Shown here: positions 1 through 38,512 of the stretch, piece by piece
How positions within the stretch are numbered: position 1 is the stretch's first letter
Layout of the letters: every line of letters begins with the position of its first letter
NCBI GenBank assembly: GCA_020091685.1
Contig: CM034601.1
Coordinates: forward strand, 8,992,419 to 9,056,418
DNA from: Lutjanus erythropterus
Lineage: Eukaryota; Chordata; Actinopteri; Lutjaniformes; Lutjanidae
Length of the DNA: 64,000 nt
Direction: 5' to 3'
Notes under the pieces: generated by a model
Databases searched by the model: none
What the model was told of the DNA's origin: nothing
What the model saw: only the letters and a program-made list of their open reading frames with translations
Position numbers and translations under genes: made by a program

Positions 1-177
1 CCGGCTCTTTTCATCACTTCAGCAACTGTCACCTCCACTGCTTCGTTTTACTCCCTCCATCATCACCACCACCACCACCACCCCTCTCTGGATGGTCCTC
101 TGCTGGATGAGACACTGCTGCGTGGAGGTTGCCAGGTTAGACTACTGAGGTGCTAGATGTCCATCTTCTGAAGGCAG
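1..177 (+). other. tecta: Candidate untranslated first exon of tecta (end of exon only)
   Basis: The first tecta coding exon opens with a splice acceptor only one base before the ATG, so at least one untranslated exon must lie upstream. The strongest donor I see upstream is CAG|GTGAGTG, with the exon ending at 177. The stretch before it has no long open frame and contains a CAC-rich run (about 58-83). Assigning this exon to tecta is inference; its true start may lie before the window. Confidence 0.25.
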
Positions 178-925
178 GTGAGTGCATCATTTATCCTCTG
201 CCTCATTTCATCCATAGTTTCTTTATTTTTGACCTTACTGTGTGTCAAAGTAACCTGCTCTTCACTTTTCAGTGGACTTTTTGGGATTATTTATCATTGT
301 TTTTCAGTTTTTTTCTCACTATTTCACAGTTTTTATGCTGTACAGGCTGCAGTTGGTGCTGTCAGTATTGCTTCATATTCTAAAGCAACTGTTGATTTCT
401 AATCCAGGTGTTCCCAACCTTTTTTGATTCATTTTAAGGGGTCACAAGCCCCTTAAAATAAAGTTTCCGACCCCTCATTACAGGTTATGGTCAAAGTGTG
501 CATATGAGCAGCTCAATCGAATAAAGATGGTTACTTCTCATGTTATCTAAGGATTTTCAGAAACCAAAAGAGTTAGATATTCAGTATTTCACAGAAGGGT
601 TTTAGAAGAATCATAAAAAATAAACAACGTTGTTGAAAATATATTACTTTGCCTATTTTCCCTTTAAATATCTTCCGATCCATCAGATTTATCTTGGGAC
701 CAAACCCCAAGTTGGGAAACAATTGTTAACTTCTGCCACAAGGTACATTTCCACTAATTATAGAATCGGTAATATAAAATAAACTATTTGAATGTATGTC
801 ATTCTTTAATTTTAGACATTGTGATTGCAATTTTTTAACCACAGCATAAATAACAGAAACTACTGAATACTGGTCTGACTTTTCCTCATTTTCATGCCTC
901 AAGTGCAATAAAGTAACTTCAATTA

Positions 926-1190
926 AGGTTGCAACTAGCAGCTATTTTCAATTTCATTATTTTCTGCATTAATGGATTAGTTGTTTTGCTTATAAAATGT
1001 CCAAAAATGTTTCTCAAAACCCAAGATGACATCCAAAACCCAAAGATATTCAGTCAGAGGACAAAAGACACCAGAAAAATGTTTTAAAATACATTTTTTG
1101 CTTAAAATGATCAAAAGTATTAATTCATTATCACAATAGTTGTTGATTAATTTAATAACCGGTTAATCGACAAATCATTGCAGCTCTGAT
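926..1190. repeat. Interspersed repeat, family G (copy 1)
   Basis: Shares a recognisable arrangement with 22625-22810, 29630-29835, 46375-46570 and 58367-58650: an AATGGATTAGTTGTTT-type block, a block resembling AAATATTCAGTTTAC, and a terminal ATTAATCGA-like palindromic motif. Such ATTAATCGA repeats are common in teleost genomes. Similarity was judged by eye. Confidence 0.55.
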
Positions 1191-3714
1191 TTCAAATGCT
1201 CTTTGAATGTGACCCCAGAGATAAACCTGTTGAAGGGTCTTGTTCATCTGGTAAGTCCTGGGGTCCTTATCTTAATCGCCTTGCTAAAAGGCCAGTCAGA
1301 TAAGATGGAGAGCTACAAGAGTCAAAAGAGTCAATTGTGTTAATCTTTGTGTTGACAATGTTTGATGAGAGCCTGGTGACATTAGAGCAGACCTCTCTCA
1401 GCAGTCCTCACTAACCTTGGCACACCTGGACACAATTTACCTTCAAGCCTTATGTATCAACAGATACACATCGACAGCGTTTTCCTCAGGACAGTAAAAG
1501 GGTTGTAAGTAAAGGTTGTGGGTATTTTTGTACATGTAGTCCTTCTAAATCATAACTAAGTCTGGTTTTTACATTATAAAAAATAAACATTTCCATAATT
1601 TCATTGGTCAGTTGATTCATTCAGTGATACAACTTGTGTGTGAAAAAATAACCTCAAGTTCATCATAAACTCAAAGGTCCACTAACTTTTTTTTTTTTTA
1701 CAGCTTTCAGAGGTCATCATCTAACACTGCTGTAATTTGTAGGAATAATGAAAAGAAAATTAATGCACCACATTGCCTCTTCCACTTTAAATTTACAATT
1801 AAATATATATGAAGTATTTTTCATTGAAGTGTTGCATTGTATCAATAGATTAAGAGCCAAAACTATGCAGACGACACTACTGCACAACGTAAAACTTGCC
1901 AATAAAAACATAAACTTAACTTTACCTTCACTGGAACAAGTTTTTCCAGCAATAAATATTCGGTTTTTACCCTGAAACTATGTCTTTTATCCAAAATGGT
2001 ACAGAGACATTAGTGCTTTCTGTAAATTAGCGAAGGTTTTTCCGCGATGACGCTGACTGGCTGGTAGCTAGCAGGCTAGCTAGCTGGTCCTCACTCAATC
2101 TTCAAAATATCAGAGCAAATTTTCAAGTTGACATTCTGTTAAGTTCAAGCTATTAGTTAACTAATCAACATGTGTGTAATAATGATTTGATTACTTAAAT
2201 ATGTATTTTTCACAAAGCGGGAAACCTGTCCTACACTGTCAGCAAAGGCGGTAATGATTCTGAAGGAGTTAGAACAACCAGGATGGAGACTAGGGCTCCA
2301 CGATTTGGTAAAATTATCAGTTTTATATTACAATTTCATGTTCACTGAAGAAAAATGAAATAAAATTGTGATGATATGATATTTATTGAGGTCTGTACCA
2401 AACAAACATGTTCTCTTTCATCTGTAGAACAAGATTTTTACAGCCCTAATGGAGAAAATGCAAACAGTTATGGACTTATCAACATTCTGGTTGATGCATA
2501 CTTACAAATTAACTCTGCCTTGTCTTCATTGTCCCCAGATTCAGAGTCCTGGTTGGAGCTGCTGTTAATCACCTTAGTACTGTTTTCGTCAAAATGACCT
2601 CCAACAGTCTTGGAGGCTGTGTCCCAGTCTAGTTAGAGTCAACTAACAGGGCCACTAATAGAGCTAACTAGCTAATGGCAGCTACAGTCCAGTTAGCAGG
2701 AGTGTGACTACAGTGTTACAAGAGAAAAGGTTGTTGTTGTTGCAAAAGTTTCAGCTCCCCAATGGAGTTTGGTGCAATTCAAAACTTGATTTTACTTATA
2801 CGCCCTTTATGTACAAAAATAGATACCTTCATTTTACACAATGTAACCGTCACTGCCCACAAACTTCCATGTGTTCTTTACACTGGCGTGGATGTTAAGC
2901 GATACATCCACTAGAGGGTGCTGTTTAGAGTTAAAAGTTATCCAAAAGAAGAAGAGTAGTTATAAAACATGGAAGAAAGAGGCAAAAGCGCAGGCACCGT
3001 TGTAGACAGCGGTGGTCTGTTCATATATTAAACTGTGGATGGAGGACTCTTTTCACTAATTGATGACAAGAGTCATTTCCAATACTATAATTCACTGTTT
3101 TCATGTGGTTGTGTCTCACTTGTTCTATTGCCTACACTACAACACCACCTCCACATCTACTGCTCTGTCTTGTCCATATCTGTAGCCTTTCAGAAAACAT
3201 ACAGATATATGGATGAAATTAACACAGAGTATGGATGGATGTATCTGTATCGTATCCGACATAGAGCATGAATGAGCCTTGAGGCTCCTCTCACTACCTA
3301 ATGGTTGACTAAATAGGAATCAACCGCCTATTTACTTTATTTCAATGGTTAATTTCTCACTTAAAAATCGTCAAACCAACTTTGCCGACAAATCAAAAGT
3401 TGTCAATTAACAGTTGTGGTTCATGTCGTGCGCTATTAACCCCAAAATAAACCAATAAACTAAACAAAATACAGAGATGAGAATGCAGATTGAGAAGAAT
3501 AAAATATTTTAAGGTCTTCCCTGGTCCAAACATTAGAAAGCAAAAAGACCCTTAAATGTACTACTGATCACACCCAATGCAGAACCAAGAAATGTTGGAC
3601 CTAAACCCGGCCAGGAGACAGAGAGCCATTCAGCATCTATTTCACAGCTGATTGTTATTAACACGTTAATTTAAAAGTTGCCAAAACAAAACTTTATGTC
3701 TTACCTAATGTAAT

Positions 3715-3975
3715 GTGACTTTTTCTTCTTGTTACATCTTTTACAAAGTTTCTGTCTTGTTGCATCTTTTTTGTCTTGTTATGTCATTCTTTTTGATCTT
3801 ATTATATATTTTATGTAATTTTTGTCTTTTCTGCTGTTTTCATCATGTTGTGTCTTTTACATCGTTTTCGTCTTGTTACATATTTTTACGTTGTTTTTTG
3901 TCTTTGTTTTCGACTTCTGACATCTTACTACATCTTATGTCTTTCATGTCATTTTCATCATGTTGCATCTGTCGT
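3715..3975. repeat. T-rich degenerate minisatellite
   Basis: Repeated variants of a GTCTTGTTACATCTTTT-like unit, all on one strand, give a strongly T-biased block. The open frame across it is a composition artefact (Phe, Ser, Cys and Leu rich). Confidence 0.6.
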
Positions 3976-4112
3976 GTGTGATATGCACTGATGAATACGT
4001 CAAGGAATCATCTTTTTGTATATGTTCCATCCATTTAAGTTAAAATCGGTGTTGATGTTGGGAAGGCAGCACGTGATGACGCCAAATAAAAATAATCAAT
4101 AACTCCCCTAAA

Positions 4113-4270
4113 ATGGGGGCGTCCCTGTATCTCAGTTGGTAGCGTGTGCCCCTGTGCTGAGGCTGTTAGTCCTCTGCAGCGGCTGCTGGCTCAACACCCG
4201 CCTGCGGCCCATTTGCTGTTTGTCATCCCGTCTCTCTCTACCCCCTTTCCTGTCATATCTTTAGTTGTCA
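4113..4270 (+). mobile_element. tRNA-derived SINE (copy 1)
   Basis: Starts with GGGGGCGTCCCTGTATCTCAGTTGGTAG, which resembles a tRNA 5' half with an A-box, followed by a degenerate B-box and the tail segment CCCGCCTGCGGCCCATTTGCTG. The same tail is present at 15203-15368, and a third copy lies on the minus strand near 26648-26765. This is the layout of a SINE family common in percomorph fishes. It is not a tRNA gene: the cloverleaf is not intact. Confidence 0.8.
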
Positions 4271-5267
4271 CTAATGTTAGCATTGCTAATTTGCTATCAT
4301 CAGTGCTGTCTGAGCCAAGTTTTCTTGGATCCACTCTGGTATTACACATACTGTCAAACAGACCTGGGACTTGCAATAATAAAACTGTGCCTGACTGAAC
4401 GTATCTGGATCCAAACCTGTATGGGTCTCAGGTCCTATAGGGTTTGAGTGGAGCCTATCTATGGTATCCAGAGGGGACCAGTTTGAACTTCTGGCTGAAG
4501 TTGGCAGGATGTAGAGGCCCATCAATGTTTAAATTCCCTGAATGTACAAACAACACCTTTTGAAGTTTCATTCTGTTTCATCTAACAATTAAGTTTAAAT
4601 GCTACATGGTGGCTGTAAAATCTGCCAACTTGGCTGTACTCTCCACTTTGCCAATGGGCAGCTTGCCAGGCCAGGCACTGAACAGCCCCAAAGGGCCACT
4701 GCAGGGACCTTGGCAATTCAAACCTACTCACTTAAATCCATTAGTGCCCCAGTGTTTATGCTCCCCTCCCTTCAGCCAACAAGGCATGGATTGCTCCCAA
4801 ACAGGAGTGGTAATGAGGTCCTAAGCAGCCTCGCGGCTTCAGACACAGAGACGCTGGAGCACAGCGGGCCAGTTTGGTCAGCTGCAGGGAACTGAGGCAC
4901 AGAGAGGCCCGTAGTCCACTGTTGCCGGCTCACATGGGACCGTAAGGCAAATGTGATCCTGACACATTGTTCTGGCATGCATAATAGAGCCTTTTCAGGG
5001 CTCCTCAGGGGAGACCTGGGAGCCTGATCTTAAAGAAGTAACGTGACGTTGGCTTGATGGTTCTCCCTCCTCTCCACTTTTGTCTGACAGGCTTGTTTAT
5101 GAGAAGCTGTCCTATGACTCATGTCTGCCTGCATTTTCATTAGTTTTAAGGAAAATGCAAGACAGATAATGTGACTGTTACTCAGACAGAGTTGCTCAAT
5201 ATGTAATGAAGTGGTAACATAATGAGTGAATTACTCACAGTCATCTCATTCTCTCTGTTTTTGTAGA

Positions 5268-31144
<25,877 letters not shown>

Positions 31145-31169
31145 CAAACACCCTGTGAGCGACACATGA

Positions 31170-31175
31170 AATAAA
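31170..31175 (+). terminator. tecta: Likely poly(A) signal of tecta (AATAAA)
   Basis: An AATAAA hexamer 26 bases after the stop codon, followed by an A-rich run. If used, the 3'UTR is under 60 bases. Other signals further on cannot be excluded. Confidence 0.5.
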
Positions 31176-33400
31176 AGATCAAACACAGAAAAAAAAAAGA
31201 CTTGAAGATGCACAAAGATTCATCGTTGATTAGCCAGTAGATCAGCTGTGTGTCAGTCAGAAAATCTAGACAGAATTCACTGTACATTCTCATTTTACTG
31301 ACGCTACTGAAGGTACGTAACTGCTTTCTAGACATGGGGACAATCGATCCTGCCCAAACTCTTAAGTTTCACTCCTCCACCTCTCGTTGTGTAACTCCTC
31401 ACCTCCACCTCCTCCATTATTCACAGTTGGGACACATCATTGTGTGTTTTCACTTAAAGCCACTATGTCTAGATTGTTTAAATGTGATTATAACATCTTT
31501 GAAATTATTCTGATAGGTTTTCTTTGTAGGGAAATGAATGCACTAGTCTGCCACAATGTGCTTTTTGCATATTACCATTAGATGGCGCCAAAGTCAGAAA
31601 TGTTACACATATTGGGTTTAAGGTTAATTTCACAGGGTAAAGCTTGGACACTGGAGTTGACAGAAAACACTTTCATGGCCATGCAACTTCCCGACCACTG
31701 CACCCTTTCTTTACACTGCTGTGAGCACATGTTATTCTGTACTGGAACTGACCATTGCCGCGCTGCTGATGAAAAATGAACATAATCATGGAGACCAGGT
31801 AGCATTATCTGAATACTGAGATGTGGTCACAGGCCTTTGTATTTACACCTGATAATAACGAGTGCTCTTGGTATCTCAGTTCTGCTCACGTCCTGAACAG
31901 ATATCAGTATGTAAAAGTTAGGTGGGGCTGATGGACATGTAAACAAAGATCTGTGAGTGATCAAATACGCAATACATCAAGTCCTTAAGAGACCTTAAAG
32001 TGAAAGCTCACCCAGAAATGAAAATCCTTTTTTCGAAAAGCACCAACCCCACAAATAATCCAAAGCTGCACCTCCAGAGCCACATGCGGGTCTTTTGCCC
32101 CTTTCCAATAGCTCCATGGCAACAATTATGAAAATGAATAATGGTTATTTTTTAGCATTTTAATTTTTATCTAACACTGTTGCAGACCTGAAGTTGTATT
32201 CTTACATTCTCCAACTGTAAAAACGTGTTGCTCATACAGTGAAAAAAAAGAATGTTTTAATATGTCGTCATCTAAAATGTGCATAATAGCCTTTGTCTAC
32301 AGCTTGGCGTCTTTTCCCCTAAACTGTGTCGGTGGCTACTCTTCAGCCTAGCTATGGACATCAGGCCCCCAGAAATAAAAGTCTCTGAGGAAAATAGAAA
32401 TCTGTCTAAAGCCACAGCTAAATTATTAGATTCTCTGTCTTCTTTTTTGGCCAAAAATGACTGTTTTGATAGTAAAGATTGCAGACCCCTGATCCAAACT
32501 AATCCCTTTCATACCAAATACCAGTCAAAGTGCGCAAATACTCCTCCTCCAGACCATCTTCTGTAATCACAGTGTTCATCATTGTATCCCAACAAAAACT
32601 AAACAAAACCAAACGGGATGATATATTTCATTTCATAATGTAAGCAGTGGTACATTTTAAATGGGTGGCCTAAAGTTATCATGGATGTCATAGTGGAGTT
32701 TTTGAATGAAGTGAGTATTCATGTGTGAGGAGAGCACCTTGTGAAATGAATACTCGAATACTTTTAACTCAAATTTTTGTGTCATAGATTAGTGTCCACG
32801 TTGTGTTCCAGCTGTAAGACATGCAATCAGTTGTGCCATTAAAAAAATTCTATCACTTCTGTCTTAATCAGTTATAGTGTTATAACTCACCTGCCATAAA
32901 TATTAACTGATTATTGATTCTGAACAGTTTGTATTTAGGACGGACATGTAAGAACATGTTAATAGGGTCATGCAGGCTCTCCAAGTCTGGTTAATGTTTT
33001 CTATTTGGCACCTTATGCGTTATAAATGTCAACGCATGTCACCACAGATCTTATGTAACCCTTCAGTGTTCTTTACTGAAGCCAACTGAAGTCCTCAATT
33101 TTGGATTAGTTACACAGTAAGTAGCAGGTTTTCATAGGTAAACTTGTTTTGCTACCTTCTATGTACAAATGTACATATATGTCATGACTTTTTTTTTTTA
33201 AATAATCAGTTTCTTTTTTTGATGTTTAAACACATGACCAAAAGATGTTTTATTCTTTGAGAGCAGCAGCACCAACACCTTTAATAAATGAAGAAGTTCT
33301 CAAAGTCAGTGTGGGACGAGTTTATTTGTCGCAAAGGATGTAGCCAAGACTGTGTCAGCAGTTACATATTTATCATGAGAAATAATAAAGACTACATGTA
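31176..33400. other. Intergenic region after tecta, repeats only
   Basis: No coding exon seen. Holds a small element at about 31454-31625 with facing CTTAAAGCC and GGGTTTAAGG ends, a GTGAAAGCTCACCCAGAAATG block near 31999 like those at 59247 and 61293, and family H copy 2. The stretch 32500-33400 shows nothing I recognise. Confidence 0.5.
32080..32500. repeat. Interspersed repeat, family H (copy 2)
   Basis: Begins GAGCCACATGCGGGTCTTTTGCCCC and ends GTAAAGATTGCAGACCCCTGATCC; the 3' half matches 20040-20275. The open frame at 32279-32566 is a fragment of this repeat and shows no known domain. Confidence 0.6.
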
Positions 33401-33408
33401 CAATTATA

Positions 33409-33666
33409 CAACCCCAATTCCAAAAGTTGGAACGCTATGTAATTTGCAAACACTTAGTACAATGACTAGATATTTAATGCTCAAACTGATCAACTTTATT
33501 ATTTTTTGTAAATATATGCTCATTCTGAATTTACAAAAAACAACAAGTTCATCAGTTTGAACATTACATATCTTGTCTATGTACTGTATACAAATAAATA
33601 TAGGTCGGAAAATTTTTATTCTGTTCTTTTATGCAACAACCCAATTTTCTTTTGGAATTGGGGTTG
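33409..33666. mobile_element. Family C element, two-ended miniature copy (C2)
   Basis: 258 bases that start CAACCCCAATTCCAAAAG and end CTTTTGGAATTGGGGTTG, flanked by TA on both sides. The two halves are roughly reverse complements (TTTAATGCTCAAACTGATCA faces TCAGTTTGAACATTACA), so the copy is little more than two joined terminal repeats. TA flanks and form fit a Tc1/mariner-type miniature element. Confidence 0.88.
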
Positions 33667-34149
33667 TATTACTTTTCACCAAAAAAGAGCACTTTCTTTG
33701 TATGATTTGCCTTTAATCCAAACTTCTGACTTGTTTGAGAAGTTGACAGGAAGTAAACTTAAATCAAATGCAGCTGTCTCTTAGCAACATAGTTCCAATC
33801 AAATGATGTGTCTTATCCCCTCCACACCTTGCGATTGTGTTGAGGTACTTGAAAGCTGACATATCAGTGTGAGTGAATTCTTTCCAGGATGAAACATGCA
33901 CTGACTGTGTGCCGTGCCTCTGAGGCGTTTAAGTACGCTGTCGTCATCCATCAACTATGACATTAGATAGTGACTGAATGTGAGGTGAAAGAAAGTAGGT
34001 TGGGCTACACTGATCAAACAAGGTTGACAGAAAGTACATATACTATGTCATTTATTAGCATCGCTTTCTGCAAGGTTTCATTCATAAGTAGGCTATAGGC
34101 ACAGAACTGGAGTATGCAGAGAACACACTTCCAAAAAAGACACGAGGTG

Positions 34150-35600
34150 GCCATATTATGGTTCAGCAAATTCAATAATAGTGATTACAAATCAGAAAAA
34201 AGGGTTAGACTGAAGGTATAAGGTATAATTAATTCATACAGTAACAATGAAGCTGGAATCACAAATGTATCTGATTAGCTGTCAAATTAGCCTACTTACA
34301 TTGTGCTCCATGTCACGAACAAACAGTTAAACATTAACAAGAAGTTCCAAAAGTAATTAATCTAGTAAACATATAGTCTATGCATAGAAGAGTAAATGTA
34401 AACGAGTAAAATACACAAGAATTAACCCAATAGTAAGTTGGCTGCTTAGAATGCTTAGAAGCATTAGCTTAGCATACAGCTATAGTGGCTAGCTTAGTTA
34501 GCTGTACACACTAAATTCTACTAATATTCTACCGTAATAAAAGTAGTACAAATAAACAAGGGCACCTGAAGTAGATAAAGATGTGTGTTATCACAGATCT
34601 GACAAAATGGACGATATGACATTACTACTAGCAACGGAAAGTTAAACTGAAAGAAACTGCTGCTAGCAGAATAATGGATGGCCTTTGAGGTTTTTATCAA
34701 AAGCAATAATGAAACTGTGAACATAATATTGTACAACAAATTCCACAACATTGATTATAAATCAGAAAACACAGATTCCATCAAGAGTTCTACCAAATGT
34801 ATTGTGAAGAGTAAGAGAAGTTAGTGCAGTAACTGCAACTTTCACCAGGCTCACAGAAAAACACAGTCAGTATCACCAGTGACAGATGAACATTAAGTCC
34901 CGACAGTAATTAGCTAATCCAGCAAACATACACATAAAGCCCACAAAACTAAAAGTAACTGAACAGTAGGCAAATTCAACACTTGGCTACTAAGAGCATG
35001 TCAGTGGCTAGCTAGGTTAGCAGTACATTAAATTCTACTAAAACAAAAACTGACAATCACAAATCAGTTGTAATAGAAGTACAAACAAACAATGGCTTTT
35101 GTGGAGTATTTAAAGATGTGCGTTCATCACAGATTTTACAAAATGGTGGATGATGTAACAATATCAGTTAGGTTGCTACAGAACTGTGTCCCTAGTTGTT
35201 GCTACTAGCAACAGAATGTTTAACTGAAACCAACTGCTGTAACAGAATAATGGATATAGGTTTTTATTTAAAGCAATACAAAAATGGCAAACACAATATT
35301 GTATGACAAATTCAATGACAATGATTTCAAATCAGAAAACATTGAGATTTCAATCAAAGATATTGGTACAATTAGTTAGTGCCAAAACAATGATGCTGGA
35401 ATCATGAATGTATAGATTAGCTGTCATATTGCTTAGCCTAGCTACATTGTGCTCCATGTCAAAGTAGGCCTTTCACCAATGACAGATTAACTTTCACTCT
35501 CAATAGTAATTAATCTAGTAGACATAGAGCATATTAGACACAAGTTAACGCAGCAGTTTTTCAACAGTTAGCTAGTTACAATGTTATGTTAGCATAAAGG
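34150..35600. repeat. Degenerate tandem array, 570-bp period, about 2.5 units
   Basis: The marker ATCAGAAAA occurs at 34191, 34761 and 35331, exactly 570 bases apart each time. Other blocks keep register, for example CTACTAGCAACRGAA, ACAGAATAATGGAT, AATATTGTA followed by ACAAATTC, and ATTGTGCTCCATGTCA. Copies are diverged by eye and carry no open frame. Confidence 0.85.
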
Positions 35601-36570
35601 CTAAAACACACCAGCGGTGGAACAGCATGTGGATTTTGAGTTCCTGTCTCACTGCCTTCCAGACTCCATTAAAGTATTGCTCAATTTAAACGTTTTATCC
35701 ACCTACGCCTTCTAAAAGATAATCACTTATTTCTTACAACTCATAAACAGACACTTCAGCCAACATTCGCAATTAATTTCAACTAATTAACATGAAATGG
35801 AAAAACTAAAACAGTTGTTCCGGTCTGGAAGTATTTCAACTGAGCATATTTTCCTTGATCTCTGGTGATATTACAGATTTCTCCCTTAAAGCAACAACAT
35901 TCTTCCATTAGCAGTTAGAAATACTGTTTTCCCCTCCACACACAAAAGAATCGGTTTAATAGTCCTCCAAAAGCTGTTACTACACTTAAATCAGGAACTG
36001 TTTTATCAGCTGCAGTTTACAGCAGATTATGAATGTTCCTCACTTTATCAAAGACTAACTTTATGTTGAGTGCCTTGACCCAGTAAACACTGAAAACAAT
36101 GTTGCTGATAAGACTTCACAGATATTTAAAAAATAAAGGTTTGAATATTCAAATATCTAAGTTTTTTTAATTGTTGCAGAGGACACACACACCCACATGC
36201 ATGCTGGGACATGTTTCAACACGTTCAGTCAGATTATGTAATATGTGGGACGGTCAGGTTGCTGTCCTTTAAATGTGATCTGTTGATACTGAAAACACTG
36301 TTCATGTGTGTGGCGATCTCTTGGCCTTGTTTCCCTCCCTTTGTGGTGAACATTGAGCATGTTGTGTATCTATGGTTACATAAGTTCATAGGGGTGTGTG
36401 TGTGTATATATGGGTGTGTGTGTGTTTAATTATCAGACTCTCTCTTTTATATATCTTTTGAATGTTGTCTTTTTTTACACACCCTAAATATTTTTTGCAC
36501 TAAAATAATTGCTGTAATTCTTGTTATATTTTCCTACTACTGCATATACATTTATATTTATGTTTCGCTA
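35600..36570. other. Intergenic, no gene or clear repeat seen
   Basis: AT-rich sequence with a short GT tract at about 36390-36425 and no supported exon. Confidence 0.5.
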
Positions 36571-38512
36571 CAGGGTTGGGGAGAATAGCACTACAGTTTA
36601 AGTTTAAATTGGTGGTACTCCGAACAGTTACTGTCTTTAAAATAGATTACTTGAGGGGATTACTTTGCTTGTTTTTGTTTTATTTGCTCTAAAATTCATA
36701 TAAGGCACGCATCTCAGATTAACAGATATTTAAAGATGTGAAACAGTTTGTTTGTGCGTGCACATTGTAGCTGCCACACCTCACATGAGCAGTGGACTCC
36801 ATGAAAGACTCCAAAAAAAGCAGTGACAAGCTTTGGATTTGGAGGAAACAGGTGGGTCCACACATTTTACCTTTCACTTGTCCACCGAACCCTCAGTTTT
36901 CCTGTTGTTTCACACATGCACTGGCAAAAGACCCAAAAGCCCTTAGATGAGGACATGAAAAGGGAATTTCTGTTCAGCGTTTTATAGACATCTGCAGGCA
37001 AGACTAGTCATTTATTTAAAAAATACAGAATATCTATCAAAACATGTTTTCATAAGCTGCAACAAGTAGATATCAGACTTCATAGAAACGATAAATAAGC
37101 TCCCACCAAGTAAAATTTAGTTGAAAAGACGTTTAAAAAAATGGCTTTGCTAGTTGTTTGAGATGCGTTTAGTTCTGATTGATAATGAAAGGTGAAAAGA
37201 CGTATTTTCACATTGCTGAAGAGACAACTATTTAAGCATGTCCATCTACATCCCGTTTTAGTTATTACTATTAAAAAGCATACTATAATATAAACATCTA
37301 TTTAAATATGAATTTTAAAATGTTATGATTATGTAGGCTATATTTAATATGGTATGCATTATAAATCTTACCTGTAGGGAATTTCTATTCAGTCTTGTGG
37401 ACACCTGCAGGCTCATTATTACTCAATACTAATTATTTCTGTAAAACAAAACCTGAATGTTCATCAAAACATGTTTAATAAGCTGCAACAAGTATTAGTA
37501 CTGTTAGACCTTTTTAAAAAATATTGGTATTATTAGGCTTCATAGAAATGATTTGTTCCGCTTGGACCACGCTCTAAAGTAGTTCACTTTATCTGTTACT
37601 TAATTCATCATGTTGCTGGTTGTTTGTGCATGATTCACCGCTCTTTGTGACTCACGGTAAAGTTTAGGTAACCATAATGTTTACAATAAAAGGATTCCCT
37701 GGGTTTGCTCAAACATGAGCACTGCTTGAGGTATTCTCTTCTTGACGTGCATGAATACAGGATGCACGGCACGCCTGGGGGTGGAGGGGTAAAGTGCATA
37801 TTTGCATGTTTGATTGAAGGGATTGGCTGTGTTACCATGGAGAGGGTGTTTGAAGTTGTAATTACTGTAATTATTTGGGAGAGGGCTTTCACAGTGATTT
37901 TCTCTGTAGCTGAAAACGGCAGCAACCTCGAAACTGCATGTCTGTGAGATTATTCAATTGTATTGCATGAATGCACCCTGTCTTGTTACATAACGCAGCA
38001 CACGGGTGATTATTAACAGTTGTTCTTACCATGTGTGCAGCACATCGGTCTTATCAATCGTATCTTAATATAAAGTCGAATGCCCCCTAATTTAACAAGT
38101 CCATAAATTTAAGAAGCCTAAATGTCAATTTAACCATATTTTATTGATATCTGATGTTAATGATTGAGTAGTGTTAGAACAAAAGGCCATCGGGATCAAT
38201 GGAGGCCCTTCATTCTCAGTAGTACTTTCATTTTACCATTTTATAGAACTAACATTGGAAAGTTTTAAAATGCACACAGTGGATTTAATGTTTTGTGTGG
38301 AGAAGTACAATCCTTGGCCTCATTTCTTACATATTTTCGGATCCAGTGGTGCTTGTTCTGTTATAAAGAGGGTTGGCAGGGTTACTTTAAAAATGGATTC
38401 TGAGACAGCTTCTAATTAACTCTAACAGTAACTAACAATATTAAAGTAATGTGACCTTAATTGCTTTCCGTTACTTTTGGATTACCTTAAGACTACTCCC
38501 CAAGCCTGAAAT
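36571..38512. mobile_element. Possible long inverted-repeat element with internal 415-bp duplication
   Basis: The left end GGGTTGGGGAG (36573) faces the right end CTCCCCAAGCC (about 38496). Inside, AGGGAATTTCTGTTCAG at 36961 recurs as AGGGAATTTCTATTCAG at 37376; the shared text (CTGCAGGC, CATCAAAACATGTT, AAGCTGCAACAAGTA, CTTCATAGAAA) runs about 180 bases. Whether the two ends belong to one element is inference. Confidence 0.4.

Larger units (their letters stand above)
178..5266 (+). other. Upstream region / putative 5'UTR intron of tecta, repeat-rich, no gene seen
   Basis: About 5 kb without a convincing coding exon. It holds an interspersed repeat (926-1190), a short GCTAGC-rich patch (about 2065-2085), a degenerate interspersed repeat starting with an AGGGCTCCACGATTTG-type end (about 2290-2400), a T-rich minisatellite (3715-3975) and a SINE (4113-4270). 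The small open frames here show no domain and no supporting splice sites. Confidence 0.5.

Noticed and set aside
3715-3981. 88-residue open frame rich in Phe, Ser and Cys
   Set aside because: Product of a T-rich minisatellite, not a gene.
4115-4190. tRNA gene
   Set aside because: Only the A-box half is tRNA-like; the body continues as a SINE with a tail shared at 15203, and no cloverleaf forms.
32279-32566. 95-residue open frame between tecta and usp2
   Set aside because: Lies inside an interspersed repeat also present at 20040-20275 and shows no conserved domain or splice partner.
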